From CAYFJO01 sp964343305 (GTDB lineage Bacteria > Planctomycetota > Planctomycetia > Pirellulales > Pirellulaceae): DNA of 64,000 nt. Under the pieces are notes generated by a model. The model saw only the letters and a program-made list of their open reading frames with translations. It was not told the origin of the DNA and ran no database searches. A program made the position numbers and the translations under genes. Location of the stretch: assembly GCA_964343305.1 (NCBI GenBank), contig CAYFJO010000008.1, positions 1-64,000 of the forward strand, read 5' to 3'. Below are positions 18,445 through 28,247 of this stretch, one piece after another. How positions within the stretch are numbered: the stretch's first letter is position 1; each line of letters begins with the position of its first letter.

Positions 18445-20496
18445 TCAGCTTACTTGGTACTCGGGACTGCTCACCAACAGAACCAAGAACGCCGTGAGCT
18501 TGGCATTGATCTCTTTCGTCTGCTTGGCCCACTCCGACGACGGCGGCAACGGGCCGAGGAACTCGATCATCGCTTGCCGCTTCTGGTCGCTCAGGTCGGT
18601 CAGCAAACAACGTCGGGCAAAGTGGTCCACCACCTCTCCGGCGTCTTTGAATTTGTGGTTCTTCAACAAAGCAACGAAGTCCGTTTTGTCTTTCTTGACC
18701 AGGTTAGCCGTTGCCGTGTAGCGGGCCATCAACAGGTTCGTGTTGACCCAATCACGGCCTTCGGCCCAGCCTGCCACGCTCGGCGGATCAAACAAACTTT
18801 GACCCATGCTCGCCAAAAGGAATCGGACGTTCTGATAGTCCACTTTGGGCAGCTTCAGTGCTTTCGCAGTTCCAACCAAAAGCTCGACGGGACTCTTGAC
18901 GTGACTGGCCATTGCCTTGTCGCTGTAGAACTGTTCCGAGAGGAAAATGTTCTCGAGCAGCGGCCGAATCCGGTACTCGTTGTCGCGCAACATATGAGAC
19001 AGCCGCTCGAGCACTTCAGGTTCCGGCTCCCAGTACGCAAAGTATTGCCAGAGTTTCTTGGTGACATAGCGGGCGGTTGCCGGATGCTCGAGCATAATAT
19101 CGACCGCCTCGTGAGTCCCCCAGTGGCCCGTTTTGCCGAGTAGCGTCTTTGGGCCGGCATCGTGTTTGTCGTGGTAGAAGCGGTATTGGGCGGCGTAGTG
19201 CTCGTAGCCGGCACCGGTCAAAGCTCGCGTGTTTCCATCGCGCACGTCCTTCTCCGTGTAACCGTCCGTCTTGTGAGCGGCACAATTCTCCTCACCCAGC
19301 GAGAACAGCTCCAACAGTTCACGCCCAAGGTTCTCGTTGTTGTTGCCCTTGACGTTATCGTCGTTGTTCAGATAGCGGATCATCGCCGGATCTTGCACGA
19401 TGCCGTGCAACAAGGCGTCGAAATTGTCGGCATGGCGGCGGAAGAACTGGTTCTGCTGATACATCAGGTGCGCTTCACCCAACGTCCGGTAACTGGATGC
19501 AAAGTGGTCGTGCCAAAAGAGGACCATCTTCTCCTCCAACGGCCGCGGCGACTCCAGCAATCGCCGCACCCACCAGCGGACCATGGACGCGTGTTGATCA
19601 ACGTTCCGTTTCCCGTCCACTTGAGTCAATCGGTTCTGCGCTTCCACGTGCAGACGGGTTTCGTAAGCCAGTGGCCGTTCCCAAGAGTAGATGTCCCTGT
19701 CCGGCTCGATAGTGGCGCGCGGCCGCTTGTGGTACTCGACCAGATAATCGACCGCCATATGCGGCCCCATGTTGACGAGCTTTTGGACTTCTTCAGGGCT
19801 GCCGCCAAAGCCGGCCCGAAACAACAGATGACGGGCCTTGGCGTAGTCCCATTGATCGCTGGTAATCGGTTTCAGTCCGCCGATCGCTTCGGCATGCGCC
19901 GATGCGGCGGCATCGAGTGCCTTGGTCAGCGAAGCTTTTTTCTCGGCGACCGACTTTTCAGCAGCGACCTTTTCGGCAGCCGTTTTTTCGGCCGCCTGCT
20001 TGGCCGCGACAACCGCTTCGTCGGCTTTATTCGCAGCCGCCGTCTTTTGCTCCAAGGCCTTTTTGGCCTCGGCCTTTTTCTCTTCTTCCGCTTCCGGTAC
20101 GGCTTCCAGGGCCTTCTCGGCCGCAGCTTTCTCGGCGGTGGCCTTTTCGGCTGCCTTCACAGCAGCGGCAACTTTCTCCTGGGCAGCTTTTACCTGTGCG
20201 ATCTTGGAAGCCAGGGCCTTATCCGCGATCACTTTCGAGTCTTCCGCCCGAACGGCGGCTTGGCGCGCTGCCCAAGCTTCTTCCGCAAGTAACTGTTGTC
20301 GGGCGTTTTGGACGTTGGCCTGTGCCTCTTTCGTATCGCCTGACTGCTCGGCCCGGGCCTTTTCTGCCGCCGCCAAATCGGCCTTGGCTTTATCGATCGC
20401 AGTTTTCGAGTGGTCGTCGAGTGTCTGCGCGAAAGTCGTCCGGCCAAAGATCACTGCCGTTCCCAGCAGCACCACAACTAATGCTTGACGTTTCAT
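18445..20496 (-). CDS. DUF1800 protein with Ala/Lys/Glu-rich coiled-coil N-terminus
   Basis: A 683-residue protein; I use the ATG at 20496 (MKRQALVVVLLGTAVIFG, a signal peptide) rather than an upstream in-frame ATG at 20553. Residues about 25-205 are a low-complexity stretch built from AAEKA/AAAEKT units, likely a long helix or coiled coil. The DUF1800 domain follows (WDYAKARHLLFRAGFGGSPEEVQKL, shown in part; LFWHDHFASSYRTLGEAHLM; ENLGRELLELFSLGEENCAAH). It is cotranscribed with the DUF1501 gene. The coil may span the periplasm or bind an envelope partner; this is inferred from composition only. Confidence 0.88.
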   Translation of the reverse strand: MKRQALVVVLLGTAVIFGRTTFAQTLDDHSKTAIDKAKADLAAAEKARAEQSGDTKEAQANVQNARQQLLAEEAWAARQAAVRAEDSKVIADKALASKIAQVKAAQEKVAAAVKAAEKATAEKAAAEKALEAVPEAEEEKKAEAKKALEQKTAAANKADEAVVAAKQAAEKTAAEKVAAEKSVAEKKASLTKALDAAASAHAEAIGGLKPITSDQWDYAKARHLLFRAGFGGSPEEVQKLVNMGPHMAVDYLVEYHKRPRATIEPDRDIYSWERPLAYETRLHVEAQNRLTQVDGKRNVDQHASMVRWWVRRLLESPRPLEEKMVLFWHDHFASSYRTLGEAHLMYQQNQFFRRHADNFDALLHGIVQDPAMIRYLNNDDNVKGNNNENLGRELLELFSLGEENCAAHKTDGYTEKDVRDGNTRALTGAGYEHYAAQYRFYHDKHDAGPKTLLGKTGHWGTHEAVDIMLEHPATARYVTKKLWQYFAYWEPEPEVLERLSHMLRDNEYRIRPLLENIFLSEQFYSDKAMASHVKSPVELLVGTAKALKLPKVDYQNVRFLLASMGQSLFDPPSVAGWAEGRDWVNTNLLMARYTATANLVKKDKTDFVALLKNHKFKDAGEVVDHFARRCLLTDLSDQKRQAMIEFLGPLPPSSEWAKQTKEINAKLTAFLVLLVSSPEYQVS

Positions 20497-20566
20497 AGGT
20501 TGTTTTCCTTCCGCCAATTTTCCGCGTGCGCTCACCGGGATGATCAGCGCCACTTTCTAAACACAA

Positions 20567-20595
20567 CATAAAAAGCCTAGTTTAGGTAGTATTTA
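20567..20595. promoter_or_regulatory. AT-rich putative operator/promoter element
   Basis: AAGCCTAGTTTAGGTAGTAT lies 71 bases upstream of the DUF1800 start at 20496. Its GTTTAnnTAGTATT core matches the elements at 15128 and 33876 (the latter on the complementary strand). Confidence 0.4.
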
Positions 20596-20644
20596 GGGCG
20601 TTGGCAACACTCTGATTCCAGCAGCCCGGTTGCTTTTCTTCAAA

Positions 20645-21892
20645 CTAGCCCACTCTCCCGAATCGCTCGGGCCGCAACGGTGAAAGATCGAGGCTGGTCT
20701 TGCCTTCGCTAATCCACTCGGCCACCAGCTTTCCTGTGATCGGTCCCTGAGTCACACCAAGCATACCGTGACCCGTGGCGATCCAGACGTTATCGATTTG
20801 TGGGACTCGGCCGATGATGGGGAGTCCATCCGGAGTCATCGGACGTAAGTGGCACCAGCGCGAGCGCTCCTGTGCCTGCTGTACTCCGGGAAGATAACGG
20901 CTGGCACCAGCGGCGAGCATCTTGATTCGAGCAGGCCGCTGTTTTAGATTGAAACCGCTAAATTCCATCGTCCCCGCCAACCGCAGGAAGTCGTCTATCG
21001 GAGTCACGAAAATCCGCTCTTCAACCAAAACGACGGGCATCGCGGGTGCCGCTTCAGGCCTTTCGATATCTAGATGGTATCCTTTCCCTGGCTGAACAGG
21101 TAATCGCATACCGAGTCTCTTCGCCAGACTCGGAGCCCAAGAGCCACACGCCAGAACTGCGGCATCTGCTGCGATCTCTTCTTGTGCCGTGATCGCGGCG
21201 ACCAGGCGACCATGCTCAATTCGCAGGTCCGTGACTGGCGTGTTTTGCTTGATTTTTGCTCCCAATGCCTCTGCGGCTGCGCCAAGTTGTCCGACCAACG
21301 CCTGCGGATTGCAGAAGCCCGAGTTGGGATAGTAGATGGCTCCAGCCACGTCGGTTTGGATGGCGGGTTCAAACTGTTGAACCTGGTCTCCGCGAAGCCG
21401 CTGTGACTCGAATCCACATTCCTGCAACAGGTCCGCTTCCTCGCACGCCGCCAAGAGTGTCTTCTCGGTCCGGCATATCTCCAAGCGCCCCCTGTTCTCG
21501 TAGCGGAGATCGATATCCTTGACCAGTTGGTCGAACAGTGTTGCGCTGGCCTCACCTAATGCGCAAAGAATCTTAGTCGCCATACGAAGGTGCGATTCGT
21601 TGCACGCCTGATGGAATCGCCATAGCCACCGCATCAGGCCCAGGTCCAAACGCGGAGCGACATACAGCGGACTCGTCGTTTTGAATAACCATCGCAAGTT
21701 CCGCCACATGGTTCCGGGTTGAGGGAGCGGAAGGTGACCGGGCGTCACCTGCCCGGCGTTCCCGTGGGAACAACCTGAACCGAGTTCTTCCTGTTCCAAC
21801 AAGGTGACTTGTGTTCCTTGCCTAGCCAGATAGTACGCCGTGGCAGCGCCGACAACGCCGCCCCCAATCACCACCGTATCCGTATTTGACAT
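20645..21892 (-). CDS. DadA-like FAD-dependent D-amino-acid dehydrogenase/oxidase
   Basis: A 415-residue protein of the DAO/DadA family. The N-terminal FAD-binding motif is VVIGGGVVGAATAYYLARQG, with a second adenine-site Glu in VTLLEQEELGSG and the family segment CSHGNAGQVTPG. The C-terminus has RPMTPDGLPIIGRVPQIDN and ATGHGMLGVTQGPITGKL, typical of D-amino-acid dehydrogenase small subunits or related amine/proline-betaine oxidases. The size matches DadA (about 415-435 residues). It is monocistronic, divergent from the DUF6807 gene at 22000, and an AT-rich element lies between them. The exact substrate cannot be told from the sequence. Confidence 0.82.
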   Translation of the reverse strand: MSNTDTVVIGGGVVGAATAYYLARQGTQVTLLEQEELGSGCSHGNAGQVTPGHLPLPQPGTMWRNLRWLFKTTSPLYVAPRLDLGLMRWLWRFHQACNESHLRMATKILCALGEASATLFDQLVKDIDLRYENRGRLEICRTEKTLLAACEEADLLQECGFESQRLRGDQVQQFEPAIQTDVAGAIYYPNSGFCNPQALVGQLGAAAEALGAKIKQNTPVTDLRIEHGRLVAAITAQEEIAADAAVLACGSWAPSLAKRLGMRLPVQPGKGYHLDIERPEAAPAMPVVLVEERIFVTPIDDFLRLAGTMEFSGFNLKQRPARIKMLAAGASRYLPGVQQAQERSRWCHLRPMTPDGLPIIGRVPQIDNVWIATGHGMLGVTQGPITGKLVAEWISEGKTSLDLSPLRPERFGRVG

Positions 21893-21999
21893 CGTTTATT
21901 GATCGTTTGACTTGAATACTCGATAATAACGCCTTAGTTTATGGTAACACTTTCACAGTGCAACTGGCTGCGAACGTTTGCAGATTGGAGCAGAACATC

Positions 22000-22998
22000 A
22001 TGACGTACAGAGCAGTTCTCCAACAAAGCCTGGCGCTCCTTGTGCTGGCCATTGGCCCGGCGTTCGTTGAGGCGGATGAGCGAACTCCGGAAGACGCGAC
22101 GGGACTTGGCTGGCGGCGCACCGATACGGCGCTCACACTTCTGCGAGGTGACGAGGTCGTCTGGCAATTCAATTTCGGCTCGGATCAAGGCAAACCATTT
22201 TTGCACCCGGTTAACCTGCCGCGAGTTGGTACGCTGACTTGGGAAGCCCCGCCCGACCACCCCTGGCACCACGGGATCTGGTTTTCCTGGAAGCTGATCA
22301 ATGGGCGCAACTATTGGGAAGAGAATCGCAAAACGGGCCAGAGCGATGGCCGCACCACCTGGCGAAACGTCAAGATCAGGCAGGGCGAGGACCATTCGGC
22401 GCGCATTGAAATGGATCTGAATTACCATCCGCCGGATAAGCCGCCCGTCCTGACCGAACGCCGCGTCGTCGAGATTTCGCCGCCGGACTCCGATGGCGGA
22501 TACCGAATCGATTGGACAGCAACGTTCACAGCGGGCGATCAGCAGGTGGTTTTGGATCGAACTCCCCTGCCACACGAACCCGGCGGCAAGAGCTACGGGG
22601 GCTACGCCGGTTTGTCCGTTCGGCTCGCAAAGAACGCGGCCCATTTTAAGGTTGTTGAAAGTGAGCAACAAGTAAATCAGCAAGCAGAGCGGCTGCGATT
22701 CAAGGCTCGCGCGGTCGATTTTGGTGGTTCGATTGACGACACCGACGGCGGTATCGCCATCCTGGACCATCCCAAAAACCTCAACGCCCCTAGTCCCTGG
22801 TACGTCATCCGCAACACCAGGACACCGATGACGTATTTCAGCCCCGCGGTAATTCAGCGCGGCCCGCATACGCTTGCGGCTGGCGAAGCATTTACGCTGC
22901 GCTATCGTATCCTGGTGCATCCAGGGCGTTTCTCTGCCGCGACACTGCAGCAGCACTACAACCGTTTTGCCGAATCAACCGCGGATAAGCAAGAATGA
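22000..22998 (+). CDS. Exported PmoA-like (DUF6807) protein
   Basis: A 332-residue protein with a signal peptide (MTYRAVLQQSLALLVLAIGP). I chose the ATG at 22000, since the 14 upstream codons lack a signal. The body contains PPDHPWHHGIWFSWKLINGRNYW and RYRILVHPGRFS, which match the family annotated PmoA/DUF6807 in databases. Despite the name it is unrelated to the methane monooxygenase beta subunit. Such proteins often accompany Gfo/Idh oxidoreductases in planctomycete carbohydrate clusters, as here: the next gene starts 46 bases later. A role in sugar or uronate processing is inferred. Confidence 0.75.
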   Translation: MTYRAVLQQSLALLVLAIGPAFVEADERTPEDATGLGWRRTDTALTLLRGDEVVWQFNFGSDQGKPFLHPVNLPRVGTLTWEAPPDHPWHHGIWFSWKLINGRNYWEENRKTGQSDGRTTWRNVKIRQGEDHSARIEMDLNYHPPDKPPVLTERRVVEISPPDSDGGYRIDWTATFTAGDQQVVLDRTPLPHEPGGKSYGGYAGLSVRLAKNAAHFKVVESEQQVNQQAERLRFKARAVDFGGSIDDTDGGIAILDHPKNLNAPSPWYVIRNTRTPMTYFSPAVIQRGPHTLAAGEAFTLRYRILVHPGRFSAATLQQHYNRFAESTADKQE

Positions 22999-23044
22999 CT
23001 TTGGTTACCGCGCCTTTGCGGAAATGAAGATAAGGAGTACCACG

Positions 23045-24322
23045 ATGGCACAAGACAGATTCACGCGACGCGACATGTTGAAAGCCGGCACTGCACTAGC
23101 AGCCGGATGTTCCGCGCCCTACGTAATTACCTCGACGGCGCTCGGCGATGCCACTACGCCGCCGGCCAGCGATCGAATCACGCTGGGTCAGATTGGCGTG
23201 GGACGACGCGGTCGTTCGTTATTTCGCGACTTTTATCGACAACAGACGGTCCAGTACGTAGCAATCTCTGATTGCTACCAGGATCGTCGCGAATCGATGG
23301 CTAAGATCTGCAAAGGCCAGGCATACCAGGATTTTCGTGACCTGCTCGCACGCGACGATATTGACGCCGTTGTAATTGCCACGCCCGACCATTGGCACGT
23401 ACCGATCGCTACCGCGGCGGCCAGGTCGGGAAAGGGCGCTTACGTGGAAAAACCGCTGGGACTGACGATCGAACAAGACCTTGCCTGCCAGCAGGCGTTC
23501 GCCAAGTCGGGCACCGTGTTTCAATACGGGACGCAACAGCGGAGTATGGCTCACTGCCACCATGCCTGCGAATTAGTGCGGCGTGGCACGATCGGTAAGA
23601 TTCAAGCGATCGAGGTCGATTGCCCTAACGGTGGCTCCGGCGGTTCCACGATTGAAGCCCCAGTGCCGGACGGGCTCGATTACAACAGGTGGCTTGGTCC
23701 GGCGCCGCTGACGCCGTATACGAAGGATCGCTGCAATCCTCAAGGCAGCTACTGGATCTACGACTACTCGATCGGTTATCTAGCTGGCTGGGGAGCCCAT
23801 CCGTTGGATCTGATGGTGTGGGCGTGCGACGCGGACCTGAGCGGGCCAATCGTTGTCGAAGGAACCGGGATAGTTCCCACCGAAGGGCTCTACGACACGG
23901 TTTACAACTGGGATTTGAAAATCAAGCTGGGCGACGTGGACATGGTATTTCGGCCCGGTTCGGATCGGACGAGATTCATCGGCGACAAAGGTTGGATTCA
24001 GGTGGCCCGCAACACCAAACTGACCACGGCCAGCGACCCTGCCTTGCTGGAAACAAAGCTTGATGTGGCGGACAACAAGCTGCCTGTGAGCAAAGCGCAT
24101 GGTGCCAACTTCATTGAAGCAGTTCAGCAGGGCGATCCGAGTGCGGCGGTCTCGAATTTGCGCGACGCGGTTCGCAGCGATGTGATCAGTCAGTTGTCTG
24201 ACATTGCCGTTCGCACGGGAGAAGCGGTCACTTGGGATCCAGCTAAACAGGAGCTTGTTGGCGGCAGCAAGCAGGCACGTGCCATGCTCGGCCGTCCAAT
24301 GCGCGAGCCGTGGGCTCTGTAA
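23045..24322 (+). CDS. Tat-exported Gfo/Idh/MocA-family oxidoreductase
   Basis: A 425-residue protein; the ATG at 23045 follows TAAGGAG. A twin-arginine signal (RFTRRDMLKAGTALAAGC) precedes a Rossmann fold (RITLGQIGVGRRGRSLFRDF) and the family motif VEKPLG (GAYVEKPLGLTIEQDLACQQ). WIYDYSIGYLAGWGAHPLDL is also characteristic. Members bind NAD(P) and oxidise or reduce sugars; exported planctomycete members are abundant and largely uncharacterised. It is probably cotranscribed with the DUF6807 gene and the leucine-rich-repeat lipoprotein that follows after 12 bases. Confidence 0.9.
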   Translation: MAQDRFTRRDMLKAGTALAAGCSAPYVITSTALGDATTPPASDRITLGQIGVGRRGRSLFRDFYRQQTVQYVAISDCYQDRRESMAKICKGQAYQDFRDLLARDDIDAVVIATPDHWHVPIATAAARSGKGAYVEKPLGLTIEQDLACQQAFAKSGTVFQYGTQQRSMAHCHHACELVRRGTIGKIQAIEVDCPNGGSGGSTIEAPVPDGLDYNRWLGPAPLTPYTKDRCNPQGSYWIYDYSIGYLAGWGAHPLDLMVWACDADLSGPIVVEGTGIVPTEGLYDTVYNWDLKIKLGDVDMVFRPGSDRTRFIGDKGWIQVARNTKLTTASDPALLETKLDVADNKLPVSKAHGANFIEAVQQGDPSAAVSNLRDAVRSDVISQLSDIAVRTGEAVTWDPAKQELVGGSKQARAMLGRPMREPWAL

Positions 24323-24334
24323 TTGGGGACTCAG

Positions 24335-25645
24335 ATGACTCACGATGTGGCCAGATCCAAATCCAACGAACCGAGGTTTTTCTTTGGCGGCGTTGCGCGC
24401 TACGTCATGCTGATCGTTGGCGTTTGTTCTTTCGTGACAGGCTGTGAAGGGAATCAGCGCCCGGCGGACGTTGCTTCTGGATCGGTCGCTCAACCATCGA
24501 CATCCGAAGAGAGTTCGCTCCTTTCAGAAGAACAGGTCGCTTCGATTCGTGAAGCCGTGGAACAATCCGGCGGCGCGCTTCAACGTGACGCGGATGGGCA
24601 ACCGGTCGCGATCGATCTGGCGGCAGGACGGGGGTCGGCCGATGTGACCGCATTTGAGGCCGCGCTGCGTTGTCCAACATTAAGAGTATTTCGAGCCCGC
24701 GCTGGGCAATTGGCTATCGAGGATTTGGCGAAGATCGCCACACTCACATCCCTCGAGGAATTGATGCTGGAAGACGCGGCGTTGAATGATGACGTTCTCG
24801 GAGAGTTGGCCCGGAATCTCCGCGGATTGCGGCGTTTGACACTTCGCAACGCGCCTCATGTGACGGATCATGGAATTGCCGAGTTGATCTCGCTGTCGGA
24901 ATTGACGCATCTGACGCTGATCGACCTGCAAGTCAGTGGACAGGCATTGCCAACGATTACAGAGTTGCCGGTCCTGGTCTCGCTGGACCTTCGAAAGTCC
25001 CAAAACATTCGGGGAGACGGACTTGCCGCGCTCGGCGACGCGCCGAAGCTGAAAGAAGTGAAGGTTGGCGGTTTAGGCATCGACGATGCGGCTATGGCCA
25101 TCGTGGCAAACTTGCCGCATTTGGAAAGCCTGACCATCGAAGACGCATCGATCACTTCTGAAGGGATCGAAGCACTGCGCGAGAACAGGCAAACGGCCAA
25201 GCGCATCGTCGCACTTACGTTTGCTCGTTGCTCGGCACTCGATGACGATGCCCTGCCGTCGTTGGCCTCACTTCCGAATCTCCGTCGGCTTTCATTGCGT
25301 GACGTGCCGGTCACCGGATCGTTCCTGCCGGAGCTTCCGACTCTGCGAAAATTGGAATCGTTGTCGCTGAACGAGACCTTTCTGGACGACAACGCGTTCA
25401 ACTCAATCGCCGCGTGTCGTAGTCTGAAACGTCTCGAACTAGCCCAGAGCTTTCTCACGACCGAGGCGATGGAGAAGATCAGCACGCTCACCAGCTTGGA
25501 GTATCTGAACCTGTCCAACTGCGGTCTGAACAGCGCGATGCTGGAACCGCTCGCCGGTTTGCAAAACCTGAAGACACTCATTGTTGACGGCAATCCCGAC
25601 GTGAGCCGCGAGGCGGCAGCCAGATTGCTCCCATCAAATAAGTAG
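24335..25645 (+). CDS. Leucine-rich-repeat lipoprotein
   Basis: A 436-residue protein starting MTHDVARSKS; a TTG at 24323 is also in frame, but GGGG sits well for the ATG. Residues about 20-40 form a signal ending in a lipobox-like FVTGC. From about 130 to the end there are about 12 leucine-rich repeats of 22-26 residues (LTSLEELMLEDAALNDDVL, LPNLRRLSLRDVPVTGSFL, LTSLEYLNLSNCGLNSAML). LRR lipoproteins in planctomycetes probably mediate protein contacts at the cell surface. It follows the Gfo/Idh gene closely, so it may belong to the same transcript. Confidence 0.85.
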   Translation: MTHDVARSKSNEPRFFFGGVARYVMLIVGVCSFVTGCEGNQRPADVASGSVAQPSTSEESSLLSEEQVASIREAVEQSGGALQRDADGQPVAIDLAAGRGSADVTAFEAALRCPTLRVFRARAGQLAIEDLAKIATLTSLEELMLEDAALNDDVLGELARNLRGLRRLTLRNAPHVTDHGIAELISLSELTHLTLIDLQVSGQALPTITELPVLVSLDLRKSQNIRGDGLAALGDAPKLKEVKVGGLGIDDAAMAIVANLPHLESLTIEDASITSEGIEALRENRQTAKRIVALTFARCSALDDDALPSLASLPNLRRLSLRDVPVTGSFLPELPTLRKLESLSLNETFLDDNAFNSIAACRSLKRLELAQSFLTTEAMEKISTLTSLEYLNLSNCGLNSAMLEPLAGLQNLKTLIVDGNPDVSREAAARLLPSNK

Positions 25646-25712
25646 GTATCACCCGTGATTGCGATCTCGCGGGTGTGCAGGTGCATCGTTCCGTGCCATT
25701 GCACGGGGTGGG

Positions 25713-26834
25713 TTACGCATCGCCCCAGTCCACGGGGTGGTTCACGGCAAACTCGAACAACTCGTCGTACAGCAGCAGTTGCAGGTCGAGGATTTGTTCG
25801 TGCGTCAGTTTGGGATACGGGTCATCCTTGACGCCGACGCAGCATTCGTGGACGAAGGAGACCGCCCCGCAGGTGTGGTAAAGCGCACTGCACAGGTTGA
25901 ACGAGGGTGGCGGGAAGGTCAGGCCGTCTTCTTTGGGTTCAGGGCCGCCTTGGCGATGTGGCAGCCCTGCGTCGGCGTAGCGCTGTTGAAGTCGTTCGCC
26001 GAACTGTTCGATGGTTTGCTTCACGGTTCGTGGCACGTACGTCGTTGGCTCGACCGACGGCCGGCTGGCGTGCGAGTGCAGCGAGATGATAAAGTCCGGA
26101 GCTTCCTGGCGGGCCAATTGAAAGAACGCTTTGGTTTCCGGCGCCATCGGTTCGAACCATTCGTCGTGCATGAGATTGACGCCGTCGTCGTTGAAGTACG
26201 CGCCGAGCCGGCCCACCGCCGGGCCGCGCATCGGATGGATGCGTTTCACCGCGGGCCAACTGTAGGCCGTGCCGTCCGGCCGAACGCCCATCTCAAACGC
26301 CTGGCGGTGATCGAGCGCGTGTCCGACCGAGCTGTCGAGCGGAAAGCGGGCTCGCCCATCGGGGTTGCCCAACGGCACGATCAACGTCCGGCACTTGGCC
26401 AGGTTTTCGGACAGTCGCCGCCACGGCCGATTGCGGTAGTCTTTGCCGTGCTCGGCGATGGACAGCAAGTTGACCAGGCCCACGATCCCTTCCAGCTCGC
26501 CGCCGTGAACCGGTCCCAGTAGAAACACCACGGGACTCTGCTTGCCGTTCTTGCGCGCGTAGGCAGACGGGTCTCGGCCGGCGCAGGCCGAATTGAAGTT
26601 GGCCGTCGCCTGACGAAACTGTCGCTTGCCATAGGTGACCAGATAGACGTTGCGGCGACCGGCCGATCTTGTCAAGACGCGCGTCTCCCCCTTGCGAACC
26701 GCCTTGACGGCCGCTTCAACGTCGGCCAGACGACCTTTCCAGAACGTCGGAGATTCTGCTTCATCCGCTTTGGCACGCATCACTCCGGACACGGTCAATG
26801 CTCCCATCGTGGCGACTGCTTCACGTCGATTCAT
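25713..26834 (-). CDS. Exported M14-family zinc carboxypeptidase
   Basis: A 373-residue protein with a Tat-like start (MNRREAVATMGALTVSGVM) and an AAGGAAC site. The zinc motif HxxE is His110/Glu113 in GPVHGGELEG, and the third ligand is likely in IISLHSHAS (about 253-255). PLGNPDGRARFPLD and NDDGVNLMHDEW are also family-like. M14 enzymes remove C-terminal residues or act on peptidoglycan stems. It is the last gene of a five-gene minus-strand operon beginning with DUF1800 at 33713. Confidence 0.82.
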   Translation of the reverse strand: MNRREAVATMGALTVSGVMRAKADEAESPTFWKGRLADVEAAVKAVRKGETRVLTRSAGRRNVYLVTYGKRQFRQATANFNSACAGRDPSAYARKNGKQSPVVFLLGPVHGGELEGIVGLVNLLSIAEHGKDYRNRPWRRLSENLAKCRTLIVPLGNPDGRARFPLDSSVGHALDHRQAFEMGVRPDGTAYSWPAVKRIHPMRGPAVGRLGAYFNDDGVNLMHDEWFEPMAPETKAFFQLARQEAPDFIISLHSHASRPSVEPTTYVPRTVKQTIEQFGERLQQRYADAGLPHRQGGPEPKEDGLTFPPPSFNLCSALYHTCGAVSFVHECCVGVKDDPYPKLTHEQILDLQLLLYDELFEFAVNHPVDWGDA

Positions 26835-26908
26835 GGTGTAGTTCCTTTTTGGATGGACAATTTCTCGTTTGAGTCGGACAGGTTCGAGTCGGACAGGGTG
26901 GTTCAGAT

Positions 26909-28168
26909 CTACTGCGATTCCTTCAACAGCACGAAAGCGGCGAATTCGCCTTTGACAGGGACGCGGATCGGGGTGTCTTGAAAGGTGCCCGCAACAACAG
27001 GCTTGCCGAAGAAGTCACGTGGATTCATCAAGCGATATCTGTCGCCCGGTTCCAGCAGCGGCAGCGGCAGCAGCTCGACATTGGGCTTTTTCGCCCAGTT
27101 GAAAATGGCAACGTGGAGCCGCTGCCGATCGTAGCGGTTGGGTCGCATTTCGAATCTCGCGACCGAACCTTCCGGCCGCGGATCGCCCTTGGCCAAGACC
27201 AGATTGCCCTCGTTGACGGCCTTCTTGTAATTCCTGATGTGCAGTCCCCCGCCGACGATAACGTTGTCGCGCACCTCGCAATCCTCGTTATGCGGAGCCG
27301 AATACCCGATCTGCATGCCGACATTGAACAGGTAGTTCTTCAGCACCCGGATATTGCGACTCGGCCGGCCACCGCCGATCAAGAATCGTCCGCCGTCGTA
27401 GCAGATGTTGCCTGTCACCAGGTAGTTGTCGACGTAGGCACGCGATGAGCCGTAAGCGTGCATGGTGTAACCGTAGCCGCCGGTCATGATGCAATCGGAG
27501 ATGACTTTCACGCCATCCTTGTTTTGCGAGTAGATGGCGTGTCCGTGACCACGGTCCGGTGCCTTCCAGCCGTTGTCGTAAATGAGGCATCCATGAACTT
27601 CGCTGTCCGTGGCCGCGGACCAGAAGCTGATGCCCTGGGCGTTGTCGTGGATGACCAGATTGATGTACTTGCAGCCCTTGCCGGCGTGGATGTTCAAGCC
27701 GCCCCAGGGGCGGTTGTAACTCTTTGGATGTGAGCCCGGCTCGTTCACCGTCCGCGACATCGAGAGGTTTTCGGAGACAATGATTTCCAGGTCGCGGATC
27801 CACAGGTACGTAGAAGGCTGCTGGATTCTCAGCCCACCATCGATCGTCACCCGCTTTCCGGTTTCACCGCGGATGTGAATCGGCTTGCCTTCGCTGCCGA
27901 CCAACCGCACGGTGTAGCCGGGACCGTTCAGCGAGCGATCGGGATGCTTGTAGATGCCGGCCAGCAGCCAGAGCGTATCGCCGGCCGCGATCTTTTTCTG
28001 CCCCGACAGAGCGGAAGCGAGGTCCCACGGCGACGCCTTTGTGCCTTGACCGTCTGCCTTGCCGGCTGGCGTAGCGTACCAGTCCTCAGCGCCGGCCGAC
28101 GCACACGCCGCAAACGCAACGGCGGAAAACAGGCAACTCCTCGTGAATTCATGTAGAAATCTACACAT
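26909..28168 (-). CDS. Secreted right-handed beta-helix protein (polysaccharide-related)
   Basis: A 419-residue protein with a signal peptide (LFSAVAFAACASAGA) and a strong AAGGAG site. From DWYATPAGKADGQGTKASPW onward it shows the pattern of pectate-lyase/alginate-epimerase-like beta helices (LWIRDLEIIVSENLS, YINLVIHDNAQGISFWSAAT, HAIYSQNKDGVKVISDCIMT). It resembles the next gene upstream (28248-29768) in layout, including an RGHGHAIYSQN / RGHGHAFYAQN block, so the two are paralogues. Polysaccharide binding or cleavage is inferred; no catalytic residues are assigned. Confidence 0.78.
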   Translation of the reverse strand: MCRFLHEFTRSCLFSAVAFAACASAGAEDWYATPAGKADGQGTKASPWDLASALSGQKKIAAGDTLWLLAGIYKHPDRSLNGPGYTVRLVGSEGKPIHIRGETGKRVTIDGGLRIQQPSTYLWIRDLEIIVSENLSMSRTVNEPGSHPKSYNRPWGGLNIHAGKGCKYINLVIHDNAQGISFWSAATDSEVHGCLIYDNGWKAPDRGHGHAIYSQNKDGVKVISDCIMTGGYGYTMHAYGSSRAYVDNYLVTGNICYDGGRFLIGGGRPSRNIRVLKNYLFNVGMQIGYSAPHNEDCEVRDNVIVGGGLHIRNYKKAVNEGNLVLAKGDPRPEGSVARFEMRPNRYDRQRLHVAIFNWAKKPNVELLPLPLLEPGDRYRLMNPRDFFGKPVVAGTFQDTPIRVPVKGEFAAFVLLKESQ

Positions 28169-28247
28169 CTTAATCTCCTTCGGTGGGATCGATATTGCTC
28201 GTGTGGCGGGCGATGCAAGCCAAAGCCCACGCTACGCTTCTCGCCAT

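Noticed and set aside
19162..20292. Plus-strand open frames opposite the DUF1800 coils (also 63179-63937 and 32100-33068)
   Set aside because: They are complements of Ala/Lys/Glu-rich repeat codons and read as Phe/Leu/Ser-rich nonsense.
22000..22998. Particulate methane monooxygenase subunit (PmoA)
   Set aside because: The DUF6807 family merely carries the PmoA label; there are no membrane helices and the context is sugar-related.
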